Below are positions 36,103 through 46,770 of a stretch of DNA of 64,000 bases, one piece after another (the first letter of the stretch is position 1; every line of letters starts with the position of its first letter). The notes beneath the pieces were generated by a model, which worked only from the letters and a program-made list of their open reading frames with translations, searched no databases and was not told where the DNA came from. The DNA is from Pseudomonas entomophila (GTDB lineage Bacteria; Pseudomonadota; Gammaproteobacteria; Pseudomonadales; Pseudomonadaceae), in assembly GCF_023277925.1 (NCBI RefSeq), contig NZ_CP063832.1, positions 682,001-746,000 of the forward strand, read 5' to 3'. A program made the position numbers and the translations under genes.

Positions 36103-37455
36103 TCAGGCCAGTGCTTCACGCTCGCTGCTGGCGACCTTGGTATGGCGCAAGGTCGGGATCAGGAAGGCGATGGCCAGCACGCAGGCGCTCACCAGCAGTA
36201 CGAAGCCGCCGTCCCAGCCGAAGTGGTCGACGGTGTAGCCCATCGCCGCGCTCGCCGCGACCGAACCGCCGAGGTATCCGAACAGGCCGGTGAAGCCGGC
36301 CGCGGTGCCAGCGGCTTTCTTCGGTGCCAGCTCCAGCGCCTGCAGGCCGATCAGCATGACCGGCCCGTAGATCAGAAAACCGATGGAGAACAGCGCGATC
36401 ATGTCGATGGTCGGGTTGCCCGGCGGGTTGAGCCAGTACACCAGGGTGGCGACGGTCACCAGCGCCATGAACACGATGCCGGTCAGGCCACGGTTGCCAC
36501 GGAAGATCTTGTCGGACATCCAGCCGCACAGCAGGGTGCCGGGGATGCCGGCCCACTCATAGAAGAAGTACGCCCACGAGGTAGTATCGACGCTGAAGTG
36601 CTTGGCCTCTTTCAGGTAGGTCGGCGCCCAGTCCAGCACGCCGTAGCGCAGCAGGTAGACGAACACGTTGGCCAGGGCGATGTACCACAGCAGTTTGTTG
36701 CGCAGCACGTACTCGACGAAAATCTGCTTGGCGCTGAACTCCTGCTCGTGGCTCTCGTCGTAGCCTTCGGGGTAGTCGTTCTTGTACTGCTCAACCGGTG
36801 GCAAACCGACCGATTGCGGGGTGTCGCGCATCATGGCGAAGGCGAACACGGCCACCAGCACCGCCACGGCGGCAGGCACGTAGAAGGCCGCGTGCCAGTC
36901 GTTGGTCCAGCCCAGGCCCAGCAGGAACAGCGGGCCAATCAGGCCGCCGCCGACGTTGTGGGCGACGTTCCAAACCGACACCACACCGCCGCGTTCTTTC
37001 TGCGACCACCAGTGCACCATGGTTCGCCCGCTCGGTGGCCAGCCCATGCCCTGGGCCCAGCCGTTGATGAACAGCAGCACGAACATGATTGCCACGCTGG
37101 AGGTGGCCCAATGCGCGAAACCGAAAATGAACATCACCCCGGCCGAGATCAACAGGCCAAAAGGCAGGAAGTAGCGCGGGTTGGAACGGTCCGAGACCAG
37201 CCCCATGAGGAACTTGGACAGGCCGTAGGCAATGGCGATGGCCGAGATGGCCAGGCCCAGCTGGCCACGGGTATAGCCCTCTTCCTCGATGAGGTAGGGC
37301 ATGGCCAGGGAGAAGTTCTTGCGCAGCAGGTAGTAGCCGGCATAGCCGAAGAAGATCCCGGCGAAGATCTGCCAGCGCAGGCGGCGGTACGTGCTGTCGA
37401 CGCGCTCGTCGGGCAGCGGCGCCCGGTGCGGGGCAGGGCGGAAAAAGGCAAGCAT
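36103..37455 (-). CDS. glpT: Glycerol-3-phosphate transporter (MFS, organophosphate:phosphate antiporter)
   Basis: Inner-membrane antiporter importing sn-glycerol 3-phosphate in exchange for phosphate. The 450-residue protein has twelve predicted membrane segments and the family sequence [50 protein letters not shown] and [20 protein letters not shown], with the two arginines expected to bind phosphate (YLLRKN and the [14 protein letters not shown] region). GGAG stands six bases before the ATG at 37455. No other glp genes are nearby. Confidence 0.94.
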   Translation of the reverse strand: MLAFFRPAPHRAPLPDERVDSTYRRLRWQIFAGIFFGYAGYYLLRKNFSLAMPYLIEEEGYTRGQLGLAISAIAIAYGLSKFLMGLVSDRSNPRYFLPFGLLISAGVMFIFGFAHWATSSVAIMFVLLFINGWAQGMGWPPSGRTMVHWWSQKERGGVVSVWNVAHNVGGGLIGPLFLLGLGWTNDWHAAFYVPAAVAVLVAVFAFAMMRDTPQSVGLPPVEQYKNDYPEGYDESHEQEFSAKQIFVEYVLRNKLLWYIALANVFVYLLRYGVLDWAPTYLKEAKHFSVDTTSWAYFFYEWAGIPGTLLCGWMSDKIFRGNRGLTGIVFMALVTVATLVYWLNPPGNPTIDMIALFSIGFLIYGPVMLIGLQALELAPKKAAGTAAGFTGLFGYLGGSVAASAAMGYTVDHFGWDGGFVLLVSACVLAIAFLIPTLRHTKVASSEREALA

Positions 37456-37640
37456 CTGAAGCTCCAAGCTTGTTATAGGTATGCGAATGCGAATATTACA
37501 TTTTCGTTACAGAAAAAATATCGCTTTTATTGTGTAGGCCTGTTGGTTTGTGAACCTTTTGCCGAGTGCAGGCCTGGCTGTCGCAGCGGTGAGGGCGCGG
37601 CTATGCTGTCTAGGGCGGGGGTTGAATGGGGGATCACTTC

Positions 37641-38066
37641 ATGGCGACGCTGGAGCGGGCTATTGCGATGGCCATCAAGGCACATGAAGGGCAGTTCGAC
37701 AAAGGCGGTGCGGCTTACATCCTTCATCCGTTGCGGGTGATGGAGCGGGTGATCACCCCGGAGCAACGTATCGTCGCAGTGCTGCACGATGTACTGGAAG
37801 ATACGCCGCTCACGCTGTCCGACTTGGCCCGCGAGGGTTTCCCGCTGAAGATCCTCGCTGCACTGCTGGCCCTGAGCCGCCGCGAAGGCGAAAGTTACGA
37901 GGCGTTCGTCATCCGCCTGGGCGTCGACCCCCTGGCCCGCCAGGTCAAGCTGGCGGACCTGGCTGACAACAGCGACCTGTCGCGCATTGCCCACCCGGGC
38001 CCGGCGGACATGGCACGGCTTTCCCGCTACCGGCAAGCCAGCGCCTATCTGCAGACGCTGACCTGA
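37641..38066 (+). CDS. HD-domain hydrolase (RelA/SpoT hydrolase-like)
   Basis: A 141-residue single-domain HD hydrolase. It shows the pattern of the SpoT hydrolase half: AIAMAIKAHEGQFDKGGAAY, ILHPLRVM, VAVLHDVLEDTPLT with the HD pair, and VKLADLADNSDL. This matches small alarmone hydrolases of the MESH1/SAH type, which degrade (p)ppGpp or related pyrophosphates; substrate is not proven. GGGGGA stands seven bases before the ATG at 37641; an ATG at 37626 is less well placed. It is convergent with endA, with only six bases between the stops. Confidence 0.85.
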   Translation: MATLERAIAMAIKAHEGQFDKGGAAYILHPLRVMERVITPEQRIVAVLHDVLEDTPLTLSDLAREGFPLKILAALLALSRREGESYEAFVIRLGVDPLARQVKLADLADNSDLSRIAHPGPADMARLSRYRQASAYLQTLT

Positions 38067-38072
38067 CAGCGC

Positions 38073-38762
38073 TCAACCGCAGGCCTTGAGGTTGACCGGG
38101 CCGACGAACTCGTTGCCGCGGCCCATCACGCAGGCCACCTGCTGGTTGCGCTGCAGCTCCCAGGCTTGTGGTGGGTAGGTCTTGTTCCAGGCCTCGAACA
38201 GCTGTCGGTCCTGCCTGGACAAGCGCAGGTCGTACTGCTTGCTCATATAGAAGTAGGTGCGCGCGATCATGCCGCGAATCGACGGGCGTGGCATCACCTT
38301 CTTGGCCTTGAAGTCGACCTGGGTCAGGCAACTGCCGTACTGGCCATGCTGCTCGGGCAACCAGCCAAAGCTGAAGTTGCTGCGATCGCCGTTGACCTCA
38401 CCGATGCTCGGTACCAGGTTGTGCAGGTCAGCCTCGGCACGCTGGTAGACCTTATCGTTGCGCGAGCAGTTCTTGCGCCCGCCGTCCTGCCAGCACTGGC
38501 GCTGGTGGCCGATCTGCCAGGCCGGGACGATGTGTTCCCACTCGATGCGCGAGGCGCGGTTGAGGTTCTTGCGTGGTTCATAGCCACAGGAGGCCAGGTC
38601 GACCTTGTTGCCCTTGTACTTGCAGCCGCAGTAGAACTCGGTGGACTGCGGCGCGTACAGCTTCCAGGCGACCTTCTTGGCCTCCTGGAAGGTGCGTGGG
38701 GCGTCGGCGTGGGCGAAAGGGGTGATCAACAGCAGGCAGGCGGTGAAAAGTGAAGCTCTCAT
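38073..38762 (-). CDS. endA: Endonuclease I (extracellular/periplasmic DNase)
   Basis: A 229-residue exported nuclease degrading double-stranded DNA. The signal peptide is MRASLFTACLLLITPFAHA. The NucA/EndoI-type catalytic region is RIEWEHIVPAWQIGHQ, followed by ADLHNLVPSIGEVNGDRSNF, and paired cysteines (YCGCKYKG, ASCGYEP) expected in disulfides. It follows a DUF1654 gene by six bases, and that gene has a perfect LexA box upstream, so endA is probably induced by DNA damage. The role could be eDNA turnover or nutrient scavenging. Confidence 0.94.
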   Translation of the reverse strand: MRASLFTACLLLITPFAHADAPRTFQEAKKVAWKLYAPQSTEFYCGCKYKGNKVDLASCGYEPRKNLNRASRIEWEHIVPAWQIGHQRQCWQDGGRKNCSRNDKVYQRAEADLHNLVPSIGEVNGDRSNFSFGWLPEQHGQYGSCLTQVDFKAKKVMPRPSIRGMIARTYFYMSKQYDLRLSRQDRQLFEAWNKTYPPQAWELQRNQQVACVMGRGNEFVGPVNLKACG

Positions 38763-38768
38763 GCGCGG

Positions 38769-39011
38769 TCAATCTTCCTTCGGCACGGTCCAGAAAATCT
38801 GCACGCCACCATCGTCGCGATGGGCGAGGGTGACGTTATCGTTCTCGGCGATTTCCTCGAGCAAAGTTTCCCAGTCGTCGGGCGACTCGTGCTCCAGGCG
38901 GAAGATCAGCGCGGCGCGGCTGCGCTGGGCGATCGGGCTGTTGATGATCTTCTGGATGCGCTGACCCAGTTGCTCATAACTGCTTGGCGAGGCGGAAGAG
39001 GGGTTGGCCAC
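38769..39011 (-). CDS. DUF1654 domain-containing protein
   Basis: An 80-residue Pseudomonas-specific protein: SYEQLGQRIQKIINSPIAQ, LIFRLEHESPDDWETLLEEI, and NVTLAHRDDGGVQIFWTVP. I chose the GTG at 39011 because AAGGAG stands seven bases upstream; an ATG 28 codons further out would include the LexA-box region. Function is unknown. Gene order and a shared LexA-controlled promoter link it to endA; an inhibitor or regulator of the nuclease is one possibility. Confidence 0.88.
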   Translation of the reverse strand: MANPSSASPSSYEQLGQRIQKIINSPIAQRSRAALIFRLEHESPDDWETLLEEIAENDNVTLAHRDDGGVQIFWTVPKED

Positions 39012-39030
39012 GGGGCTGCTCCTTGTTTTG

Positions 39031-39046
39031 CTGTATGTGCATACAG
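39031..39046. promoter_or_regulatory. LexA (SOS) box upstream of DUF1654-endA
   Basis: The sequence ctgtatgtgcatacag is a perfect 16-base palindrome of the form CTGT-N8-ACAG, matching the LexA consensus. It starts 20 bases before the GTG start, a position where LexA would block transcription of DUF1654-endA. Confidence 0.88.
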
Positions 39047-39132
39047 TATTTGACTGTAGGCCATTTCGCAACATCAGGTAGGGCGAAAGCCCCATAAGAC
39101 CGTGGTAGCGGGATTGGTTCCCTGGGAGGGGT

Positions 39133-39203
39133 GTTCGCCGGCCAGCCGGCTCCTACGGGTGTGGCGCAATCCCCTGTAGGAGCCGGCTTTGCCGGCGAAC
39201 CGG
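39133..39203. repeat. REP pair between the DUF1654 promoter and ansB
   Basis: Facing units ttcgccggccagccggctcc (39134-39153) and ggagccggctttgccggcga (39179-39198). It separates ansB, upstream on the minus strand, from the SOS promoter. Confidence 0.78.
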
Positions 39204-39241
39204 CCGCAGCAAACAACGCCTCGGCCCATTTCAAACGCCGA

Positions 39242-40405
<1,164 letters not shown>

Positions 40406-40492
40406 CTACCGCTCGTCGTATTTCATCTTCAAATCCCCTGAAAGGACTGGGGGTATCAGGAGCTGACCAGAAAGTCATCAAGGTCACGCAGG

Positions 40493-40506
40493 TTCGGTTT
40501 TCCGAA
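40493..40506. promoter_or_regulatory. AauR-like upstream activator site 1
   Basis: TTCGGTTTTCCGAA is an exact match to the reported AauR inverted repeat TTCGG-N4-CCGAA. AauR, of the P. putida AauRS two-component system, controls acidic amino acid uptake and ansB. Confidence 0.75.
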
Positions 40507-40524
40507 CAGCTTCAGGAAAAGTTG

Positions 40525-40538
40525 TTCGGTTTTCCGGA
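40525..40538. promoter_or_regulatory. AauR-like upstream activator site 2
   Basis: TTCGGTTTTCCGGA matches the same inverted repeat with one mismatch. It is 32 bases (three helical turns) from site 1, so both would lie on the same DNA face. Confidence 0.65.
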
Positions 40539-40625
40539 TAAATTGCGGATAATCCGACCGGCGTAGTCAGGGGCGGCCTGCGCATGGATTTGACAAAAGC
40601 GGCGCCTGTTTCCATAGTTGCTCAC

Positions 40626-40639
40626 CGCAAACGTTTGCG
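40626..40639. promoter_or_regulatory. RbsR operator upstream of rbsB
   Basis: CGCAAACGTTTGCG is a perfect 14-base palindrome with the central CG typical of LacI-family operators. It lies 36 bases before the rbsB start. The LacI-family gene rbsR in the same operon is the natural ligand-responsive repressor. Confidence 0.82.
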
Positions 40640-40674
40640 ATCCGATAAAAACCACAAGATTCGGAGTCATTTCC

Positions 40675-41631
40675 ATGAAACTGCCGTTCTCCGGCCGTCC
40701 GTTGGCCCTTGCCGTACTGTCTTCGCTGATCTTCTCCATGTCCGCCGCCCACGCCGAGAACACGCCCGGCGCGCCCAAAGTTGCCCTGGTGATGAAATCC
40801 CTGGCCAACGAGTTCTTCCGCACCATGGAAGACGGCGCCAAGGCCTACCAGAAAGAACACCCGAACGACTTCGAGCTGGTGGCCAACGGTATCAAGGACG
40901 AGACCGACACCGGCAACCAGATCCGCATCGTCGAGCAGATGATCGCCACCGGCGCCAAGGCGCTGGTCATCGCCCCGGCTGACTCCAAGGCGCTGGTGCC
41001 GGTAATCAAGAAGGCCATGGACGCCGGCATCACCGTGGTCAACATCGACAACCGCCTCGACCCCGAGGTGCTCAAGAGCAAGGGCATCAGCGTACCGTTC
41101 GTAGGCCCGGACAACCGCAAGGGCGCGCGCCTGGTCGGCGACTACCTCGCCCAGCAGAAGCTCAAGGCCGGTGATCAGGTCGGGATCATCGAAGGTGTGC
41201 CGACCACCACTAACGCCCAGCAGCGCACCGCCGGTTTCAAGGACGCCATGGAAGCCTCGCAGATGAAGATCGTCTCGGTGCAGTCCGGCAACTGGGAGAT
41301 CGACAAGGGCAACGCCGTGGCCGCCTCGATGCTCAACGAATACCCCGAACTGAAGGCGCTGCTGGCCGGCAACGACAGCATGGCCCTGGGCGCGGTCTCG
41401 GCGGTGCGCGCCGCCGGCAAGACTGGCCAGGTGCAGGTGGTCGGCTACGACAACATCAATGCCATCAAACCGATGCTCAAGGACGGCCGCGTGCTGGCCA
41501 CCCTCGACCAGGCGGCCAGCGAGCAGGCGGTGTTCGGCATCCAGGCGGCGTTGAAGATGCTCAAGGGCGAGAAGCCCGACGTGGATGCCGACAACGTCAT
41601 CCAGACCCCGGTCAAACTGATCACCGAGTGA
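40675..41631 (+). CDS. rbsB: Ribose ABC transporter, periplasmic binding protein
   Basis: A 318-residue pentose-binding protein. The signal peptide (ALAVLSSLIFSMSAAHA) precedes a type I periplasmic-binding fold starting PKVALVMKSLANEFFRTM. Family motifs include DSKALVPVIKKAMDAGITVV, VGPDNRKGARLVGDYLA, and GVPTTTNAQQRTAGFKDAM. It is the first gene of rbsBACRKD and has the RbsR operator upstream. A REP pair separates it from rbsA, a place where transcript processing could raise rbsB expression over the rest. Confidence 0.93.
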   Translation: MKLPFSGRPLALAVLSSLIFSMSAAHAENTPGAPKVALVMKSLANEFFRTMEDGAKAYQKEHPNDFELVANGIKDETDTGNQIRIVEQMIATGAKALVIAPADSKALVPVIKKAMDAGITVVNIDNRLDPEVLKSKGISVPFVGPDNRKGARLVGDYLAQQKLKAGDQVGIIEGVPTTTNAQQRTAGFKDAMEASQMKIVSVQSGNWEIDKGNAVAASMLNEYPELKALLAGNDSMALGAVSAVRAAGKTGQVQVVGYDNINAIKPMLKDGRVLATLDQAASEQAVFGIQAALKMLKGEKPDVDADNVIQTPVKLITE

Positions 41632-41632
41632 C

Positions 41633-41721
41633 TGTAGGCGCGGCTGAAGCCGCGATGCAGGCATTGCGGTGCCTGGCACCCGCTTTGCGGGTGATCGCGG
41701 CTGAAGCCGCTCCTACAAAGG
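41633..41721. repeat. REP pair between rbsB and rbsA
   Basis: Facing units tgtaggcgcggctgaagccg (41634-41653) and cggctgaagccgctcctaca (41698-41717) lie within the operon. Such hairpins can protect the upstream message from 3' decay. Confidence 0.82.
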
Positions 41722-41748
41722 CGGTATGTCTATCTAGGAGTAATGGCC

Positions 41749-43302
41749 ATGTCATTACCGGCCAATGAAACCGTGCTTGCCGTCAGCGGCCTGGGCAAGA
41801 CCTACGCCCAGCCCGTGCTCGGCGACGTCACCCTCGCGCTGCGCGGCGGCGAAGTGCTGGCCCTGACCGGCGAGAACGGCGCGGGCAAGTCGACCCTGTC
41901 CAAGTTGATCAGTGGCCTGGAGGTCCCCACCACCGGGCAGATGACCTATCGAGGGCAGCCTTACAGCCCCGTCAGCCGTGCCGAAGCCGAGCGCCTGGGC
42001 GTGCGCATGGTGATGCAGGAGCTCAACCTGCTGCCCACCCTGACCGTGGCCGAGAACCTGTTCCTCGACAACCTGCCCAGCCGCTTCGGCTGGGTCAATC
42101 ACAAACGCCTGCGCCAGTTGGCCACGGCGGCCATGGCCCAAGTGGGGCTGGACGCCATCGACCCGGACACGCCGGTAGGCGAGCTTGGCATTGGCCACCA
42201 GCAAATGGTCGAGATCGCCCGCAACCTGATCGGCGACTGCCATGTGCTGATCTTCGACGAACCCACGGCCATGCTCACCGCCCGTGAGGTGGAGTTGCTG
42301 TTCACCCAGATCGAGCGCCTGCGCCAGCGCGGCGTGGCCATCGTCTACATCTCTCATCGCCTCGAAGAGTTGCAGCGCGTGGCCCAGCGCATCGCCGTAC
42401 TGCGCGACGGCAAACTGGTGTGCGCCGAGCCGATCCAGCGCTATAGCAGCGAACAGCTGGTCAACCTGATGGTCGGCCGCGAACTGGGCGAGCATATCGA
42501 CCTGGGTCAGCGCACGATCGGCGCGCCGTTGCTCAAGGTCGACAAACTCAGCCGCAGTGACAAGGTGCGCGAGGTGTCGTTCGAGGTCAGGGCAGGGGAG
42601 ATCTTCGGCATTTCCGGCCTGATCGGTGCCGGGCGCACTGAGCTGCTGCGCCTGATCTACGGCGCCGACCGCGCCGACAGCGGCCAGGTCGCCCTTGGTC
42701 AGCCGCCACAACCGGTGGCCATCGACTCGCCCAAGTCCGCAGTCAAGGCCGGCATCGCCCTGATCACCGAGGACCGCAAGGGCGAAGGCCTGCTGCTGAC
42801 CCAGTCGATCAGCGCCAACATCGCCTTGGGCAACCTCGGTGCCGTGTCCCGCGCCGGGGTACTCGACAGCAACGCCGAGCGTGAACTGGCCGAACGCCAG
42901 ATCGGCGCCATGCGCATCCGCAGCGCCAGCCCTGCGCAGGCGGTGGGCGAGCTGTCCGGCGGCAACCAGCAGAAGGTGGTGATTGGCCGGTGGCTGGAGC
43001 GCGACTGCCAGGTACTGCTGTTCGACGAGCCCACCCGTGGCATCGACGTCGGCGCCAAGTTCGATATCTATGGCTTGCTCGCCGAACTCGCGCGCCAGGG
43101 CAAGGCCATCGTCGTGGTGTCCAGCGACCTGCGCGAACTGATGCTGATCTGCGACCGCATCGCCGTGCTCTCGGCCGGGCGCCTGATCGACACCTTCGAG
43201 CGCGACCGCTGGAGCCAGGACCAGCTCCTCGCCGCTGCCTTCGCCGGCTACCAGAAACGTGATGCCCTGCTGCACGACGCAGCCCCCAGGATGGACGCAT
43301 GA
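41749..43302 (+). CDS. rbsA: Ribose ABC transporter ATP-binding protein
   Basis: A 517-residue tandem ATPase of the sugar-importer class. The first nucleotide-binding domain has Walker A GENGAGKSTL and Walker B LIFDEPTAML; the second has the degenerate Walker A GLIGAGRTELLRLIYG, the signature LSGGNQQKVV and LLFDEPTRGIDVGAK, as in RbsA/XylG. AGGAG stands eight bases before the ATG at 41749; an ATG at 41743 is too close to the ribosome-binding site. It overlaps the rbsC start by four bases. Confidence 0.95.
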   Translation: MSLPANETVLAVSGLGKTYAQPVLGDVTLALRGGEVLALTGENGAGKSTLSKLISGLEVPTTGQMTYRGQPYSPVSRAEAERLGVRMVMQELNLLPTLTVAENLFLDNLPSRFGWVNHKRLRQLATAAMAQVGLDAIDPDTPVGELGIGHQQMVEIARNLIGDCHVLIFDEPTAMLTAREVELLFTQIERLRQRGVAIVYISHRLEELQRVAQRIAVLRDGKLVCAEPIQRYSSEQLVNLMVGRELGEHIDLGQRTIGAPLLKVDKLSRSDKVREVSFEVRAGEIFGISGLIGAGRTELLRLIYGADRADSGQVALGQPPQPVAIDSPKSAVKAGIALITEDRKGEGLLLTQSISANIALGNLGAVSRAGVLDSNAERELAERQIGAMRIRSASPAQAVGELSGGNQQKVVIGRWLERDCQVLLFDEPTRGIDVGAKFDIYGLLAELARQGKAIVVVSSDLRELMLICDRIAVLSAGRLIDTFERDRWSQDQLLAAAFAGYQKRDALLHDAAPRMDA

Positions 43303-44291
43303 AAACCACACTCGACACCCCGGGCACAGTGCCCGCCCGCCGCAGCGGCAACTACTATGGCCTGGGCACCTACCTGGGCCTGGCCGGCGCGTTGCTGGCG
43401 ATGATCGTGCTGTTCTCGATGCTGAGCAGCCACTTCCTCTCCTATGCCACCTTCAGCACCTTGGCCAACCAGATCCCCGACCTGATGGTGCTGGCGGTGG
43501 GCATGACCTTCGTGCTGATCATCGGCGGCATCGACCTGTCGGTGGGCTCGGTGCTGGCCCTGGCCGCCTCGGCCGTCAGCGTGGCCATCCTCGGCTGGGG
43601 TTGGAGCGTGCTGCCCGCCGCCTTGCTCGGCATGGCCGTGGCGGCGCTGGCCGGCAGCATCACCGGCAGCATCACCGTGGCCTGGCGCATCCCCTCGTTC
43701 ATCGTCTCACTGGGCGTGCTGGAGATGGCCCGAGGCCTGGCCTACCAGTTCACCGACTCGCGCACCGCCTACATCGGCGATGCCTTTGCCTGGTTCTCCA
43801 ACCCCATCGCCTTCGGCATCTCGCCGGCCTTCATCATCGCCTTGCTGGTGATCGTGCTGGCCCAGCTGGTGCTGACCCGCACCGTGTTCGGCCGCTACCT
43901 GATCGGCATCGGCACCAACGAAGAGGCCGTGCGCCTGGCCGGCATCGACCCGCGCCCGTACAAGATCCTGGTGTTCACCCTGATGGGCGCGCTCGCCGGC
44001 CTGGCCGCGCTGTTCCAGATCTCCCGCCTGGAGGCCGCCGACCCGAATGCCGGTGCCGGCCTCGAGCTGCAGGTGATCGCCGCCGTAGTGATCGGCGGCA
44101 CCAGCCTGATGGGCGGGCGCGGCTCGGTCATCAGCACCTTCTTCGGCGTGCTGATCATCTCGGTGCTGGCTGCGGGCCTGGCCCAGATCGGTGCTTCGGA
44201 ACCCACCAAACGCATCATCACCGGGGCGGTCATCGTCATCGCCGTGGTGCTCGACACTTACCGTAGCCGGCGCGCGAACCGGCGGAACTGA
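43299..44291 (+). CDS. rbsC: Ribose ABC transporter permease
   Basis: A 330-residue inner-membrane permease with about eight to ten membrane segments, containing the sugar-permease motifs GMTFVLIIGGIDLSVGSVLA and GRYLIGIGTNEEAVRLAGID, and AGLAALFQISRLEAADPNAG near the C-terminus. It is coupled by an ATGA overlap to rbsA. The N-terminus has a short cytoplasmic extension. Confidence 0.95.
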   Translation: MKTTLDTPGTVPARRSGNYYGLGTYLGLAGALLAMIVLFSMLSSHFLSYATFSTLANQIPDLMVLAVGMTFVLIIGGIDLSVGSVLALAASAVSVAILGWGWSVLPAALLGMAVAALAGSITGSITVAWRIPSFIVSLGVLEMARGLAYQFTDSRTAYIGDAFAWFSNPIAFGISPAFIIALLVIVLAQLVLTRTVFGRYLIGIGTNEEAVRLAGIDPRPYKILVFTLMGALAGLAALFQISRLEAADPNAGAGLELQVIAAVVIGGTSLMGGRGSVISTFFGVLIISVLAAGLAQIGASEPTKRIITGAVIVIAVVLDTYRSRRANRRN

Positions 44292-44295
44292 AACC

Positions 44296-45318
44296 ATGGC
44301 AACCATCAAAGATGTCGCGGCACTGGCGGGTATTTCCTACACCACCGTGTCCCATGTACTGAACAAGACCCGCCCGGTCAGCGAGCCCGTGCGGCTCAAG
44401 GTCGAGGCAGCGATCGCCGAGCTCGACTACGTGCCCAGCGCCGTGGCCCGCTCGCTCAAGGCGCGCAGCACCGCCACCATCGGCCTGCTGGTGCCCAACA
44501 GCGTCAACCCGTACTTCGCCGAGCTGGCCCGGGGTATCGAGGATGCCTGCGAGCGCAATGGCTACTGCGTGATCCTGTGCAACTCCGACGACAATCCGCA
44601 AAAGCAGCGCAGCTACCTGCGCGTGCTGCTGGAAAAGCGCATCGACGGGCTGATCGTCGCCTCGGTGGGCGAGGACCAGGACCTGCTCGACAGCCTCGGC
44701 GGCGTGCGCACGCCCATGGTCATCGTCGACCGCGCCCTGGACGGCGTGGCCGCCGACCTGGTGCGCATCGACCATGAACATGGCGCCTACCTGGCCACCC
44801 GTCATCTGCTGGAGCTGGGCCATCGCGAGATCGCCACCATTGCCGGCCCCGCCGATACCGGCGTGAGCCAGCTGCGCCTGGCGGGCTTCCGTCGCGCCAT
44901 GGCCGAAGCCGGGGTGGCGGTGGCCAAGGGGCATGTGCTGCACAGCGACTTCACCAGCCCCGGCGGCCATGCCGCGGCGGCGCGGCTGCTCGATGGCGAG
45001 CGGCCCACGGCGATCTTCGCCGCCAACGACATGATCGGCTTCGGTGTGCTGCGCGCGGCCGCCGAGCGCAACATCGACGTGCCGGGCGAGCTGTCGGTGA
45101 TCGGCTTCGACGACATCGAACTCAGCCGCTACGTGTACCCGGCGCTGACCACGGTCGGCCAGTCGATCCGCGAGCTGGGCGAAAGCGCTGCGGGCCTGCT
45201 GCTGTCGCGCATCGGCGCGCGTCAGCACGAGGGCGCGGAGCAGCGCATCGTCGCCCCGCGCATCGTCCTGCGCGAATCCACCGGGCCGCGCCCGGACCTG
45301 TTCAACGATTACCGTTAA
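44296..45318 (+). CDS. rbsR: LacI-family ribose operon repressor
   Basis: A 340-residue repressor. The helix-turn-helix is TIKDVAALAGISYTTVSHVL and the hinge is YVPSAVARSLK, followed by a ribose-binding-protein-like effector domain (TIGLLVPNSVNPYFAELARG). The start at 44296 is four bases after the rbsC stop. Its position inside the operon implies autoregulation through the palindrome at 40626-40639. Confidence 0.93.
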   Translation: MATIKDVAALAGISYTTVSHVLNKTRPVSEPVRLKVEAAIAELDYVPSAVARSLKARSTATIGLLVPNSVNPYFAELARGIEDACERNGYCVILCNSDDNPQKQRSYLRVLLEKRIDGLIVASVGEDQDLLDSLGGVRTPMVIVDRALDGVAADLVRIDHEHGAYLATRHLLELGHREIATIAGPADTGVSQLRLAGFRRAMAEAGVAVAKGHVLHSDFTSPGGHAAAARLLDGERPTAIFAANDMIGFGVLRAAAERNIDVPGELSVIGFDDIELSRYVYPALTTVGQSIRELGESAAGLLLSRIGARQHEGAEQRIVAPRIVLRESTGPRPDLFNDYR

Positions 45319-45327
45319 GGAATACCC

Positions 45328-46236
45328 ATGGATGCCAAGGTGGTAGTGGTCGGCAGCCTCAACATGGACCTGGTGGCCCGCGCCCAGCGCCTGCCCCGGG
45401 GAGGCGAGACCCTGGCTGGCGAGAGTTTCTTCACCGCCCCTGGTGGCAAGGGCGCCAACCAGGCCGTGGCCGTGGCCCGGCTGGGCGCCAGCGCGGCGAT
45501 GGTCGGCAATGTCGGCGACGACGCCTATGGCCAGCAGTTGCGCCAGGCCCTGCTGGCCGAGGGCGTCGATTGCCAGGGCGTGAGTGTGTGCGAGGGTGTG
45601 TCCAGTGGCGTGGCGCTGATCGTGGTGGATGCCGCCAGCCAGAATGCCATCGTCATCATTCCTGGTGGCAACGGCCTGCTCGGGCCGGAGTCGGTACGCC
45701 GTTTCGACCACCTGCTGCAGCAAGCCGAAGTGATCATCTGCCAGCTGGAAGTGCCCGGCGCCACCGTGGCCTGGACCCTGGCCCGCGGTCGCGAGTTGGG
45801 CAAGACGGTGATCCTCAACCCGGCGCCGGCCAGCGGCCCGCTGCCGTCCGAGTGGTTCGCCCATATCGACTACCTGATCCCCAACGAGAGTGAGGCCGAG
45901 GCCTTGGCCGGCGTGCCCGTCAGTGACCAGGACAGCGCCCGCCGCGCCGCCGAGCGCCTGCGCCAGCTGGGGGCGGGCAAGGTGATCGTTACCCTGGGCG
46001 CCGACGGCGTGCTGCTGGTCGATGCCGCCGGCAGCCGGCACTTTCCGGCCCCTCGGGTACAGCCGGTGGATACCACCGCGGCGGGCGACACCTTCGTCGG
46101 CGGCTTTGCCGCTGGCCTGGCGCACGGCCTGTCGGAAGAGCAAGCCATCGGCTTCGGCCAGCGCGCCGCCGCATTGTCGGTGACCCGTGTTGGTGCGCAG
46201 CCGTCGATACCCTACCTGAAGGAGTTGGTGCCATGA
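45328..46236 (+). CDS. rbsK: Ribokinase
   Basis: A 302-residue PfkB-family kinase phosphorylating ribose to ribose 5-phosphate. Signatures: [35 protein letters not shown] (first PfkB motif) and [19 protein letters not shown] with the catalytic aspartate (second PfkB motif). An AAGGA lies just upstream of the ATG at 45328. Its TGA overlaps the rbsD ATG. Confidence 0.96.
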   Translation: MDAKVVVVGSLNMDLVARAQRLPRGGETLAGESFFTAPGGKGANQAVAVARLGASAAMVGNVGDDAYGQQLRQALLAEGVDCQGVSVCEGVSSGVALIVVDAASQNAIVIIPGGNGLLGPESVRRFDHLLQQAEVIICQLEVPGATVAWTLARGRELGKTVILNPAPASGPLPSEWFAHIDYLIPNESEAEALAGVPVSDQDSARRAAERLRQLGAGKVIVTLGADGVLLVDAAGSRHFPAPRVQPVDTTAAGDTFVGGFAAGLAHGLSEEQAIGFGQRAAALSVTRVGAQPSIPYLKELVP

Positions 46237-46637
46237 AAAAGGGGCCACTGCTGAATATCGCCCTGTCGCGGACCATCGCCGGCCTGGGGCATGGCGACAT
46301 CCTGGTGATCGGCGATGCCGGCTTGCCGGTTCCACCTGGCGTGGAGGTCATCGACCTGGCGCTGACTCCAGGCATTCCGGACTTCACCAGCGTGCTGCGC
46401 GTGGTGCTGAGCGAGATGCAGGTGGAGCGGCATGTGCTGGCCGAGGAAATGTTCCAGGCCGCTCCGCTGGGCCTGATCGAGGTTGAACAAATGCATGCCC
46501 GTGGCGAGATCGGTCAGCGGGAAGTGATGAACCATGCCGATTTCAAGGCGCTGTGCCGGCAGGCGCGGGCCGTGGTTCGTACCGGTGAGTGCCGGCCCTA
46601 CAGCAATATCGCGCTGGTGGCTGGCGTCACCTTTTGA
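46233..46637 (+). CDS. rbsD: D-ribose pyranase
   Basis: A 134-residue enzyme interconverting beta-pyranose and beta-furanose forms of ribose so that ribokinase can use it. The sequence follows the family: [20 protein letters not shown] with the catalytic histidine, [18 protein letters not shown], and the C-terminal [18 protein letters not shown]. It ends the rbs operon; a REP pair follows. Confidence 0.95.
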   Translation: MKKGPLLNIALSRTIAGLGHGDILVIGDAGLPVPPGVEVIDLALTPGIPDFTSVLRVVLSEMQVERHVLAEEMFQAAPLGLIEVEQMHARGEIGQREVMNHADFKALCRQARAVVRTGECRPYSNIALVAGVTF

Positions 46638-46654
46638 ATGGGTGCGCGGCCACC

Positions 46655-46731
46655 GTAGGAGCCAGCTTTGCTGGCGAAGAGGCCCTGGCAAGGCTGTGCC
46701 TTGCATCGCCAGCAAGGCTGGCTCCTACAGG
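46655..46731. repeat. REP pair downstream of rbsD
   Basis: Facing units gtaggagccagctttgctgg (46655-46674) and ccagcaaggctggctcctac (46709-46728), between rbsD and the nucleoside hydrolase gene. Confidence 0.8.
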
Positions 46732-46770
46732 TGCCCCGTTAGCCTGAAACCTAGCAACAAGGAGTGCTGA

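Noticed and set aside
36007..37740. Plus-strand open frame of 577 codons over glpT
   Set aside because: Complement of a clear transporter gene.
44236..46335. Antisense open frame of 699 codons over rbsR and rbsK
   Set aside because: Codon-bias shadow; covers two well-supported genes on the other strand.
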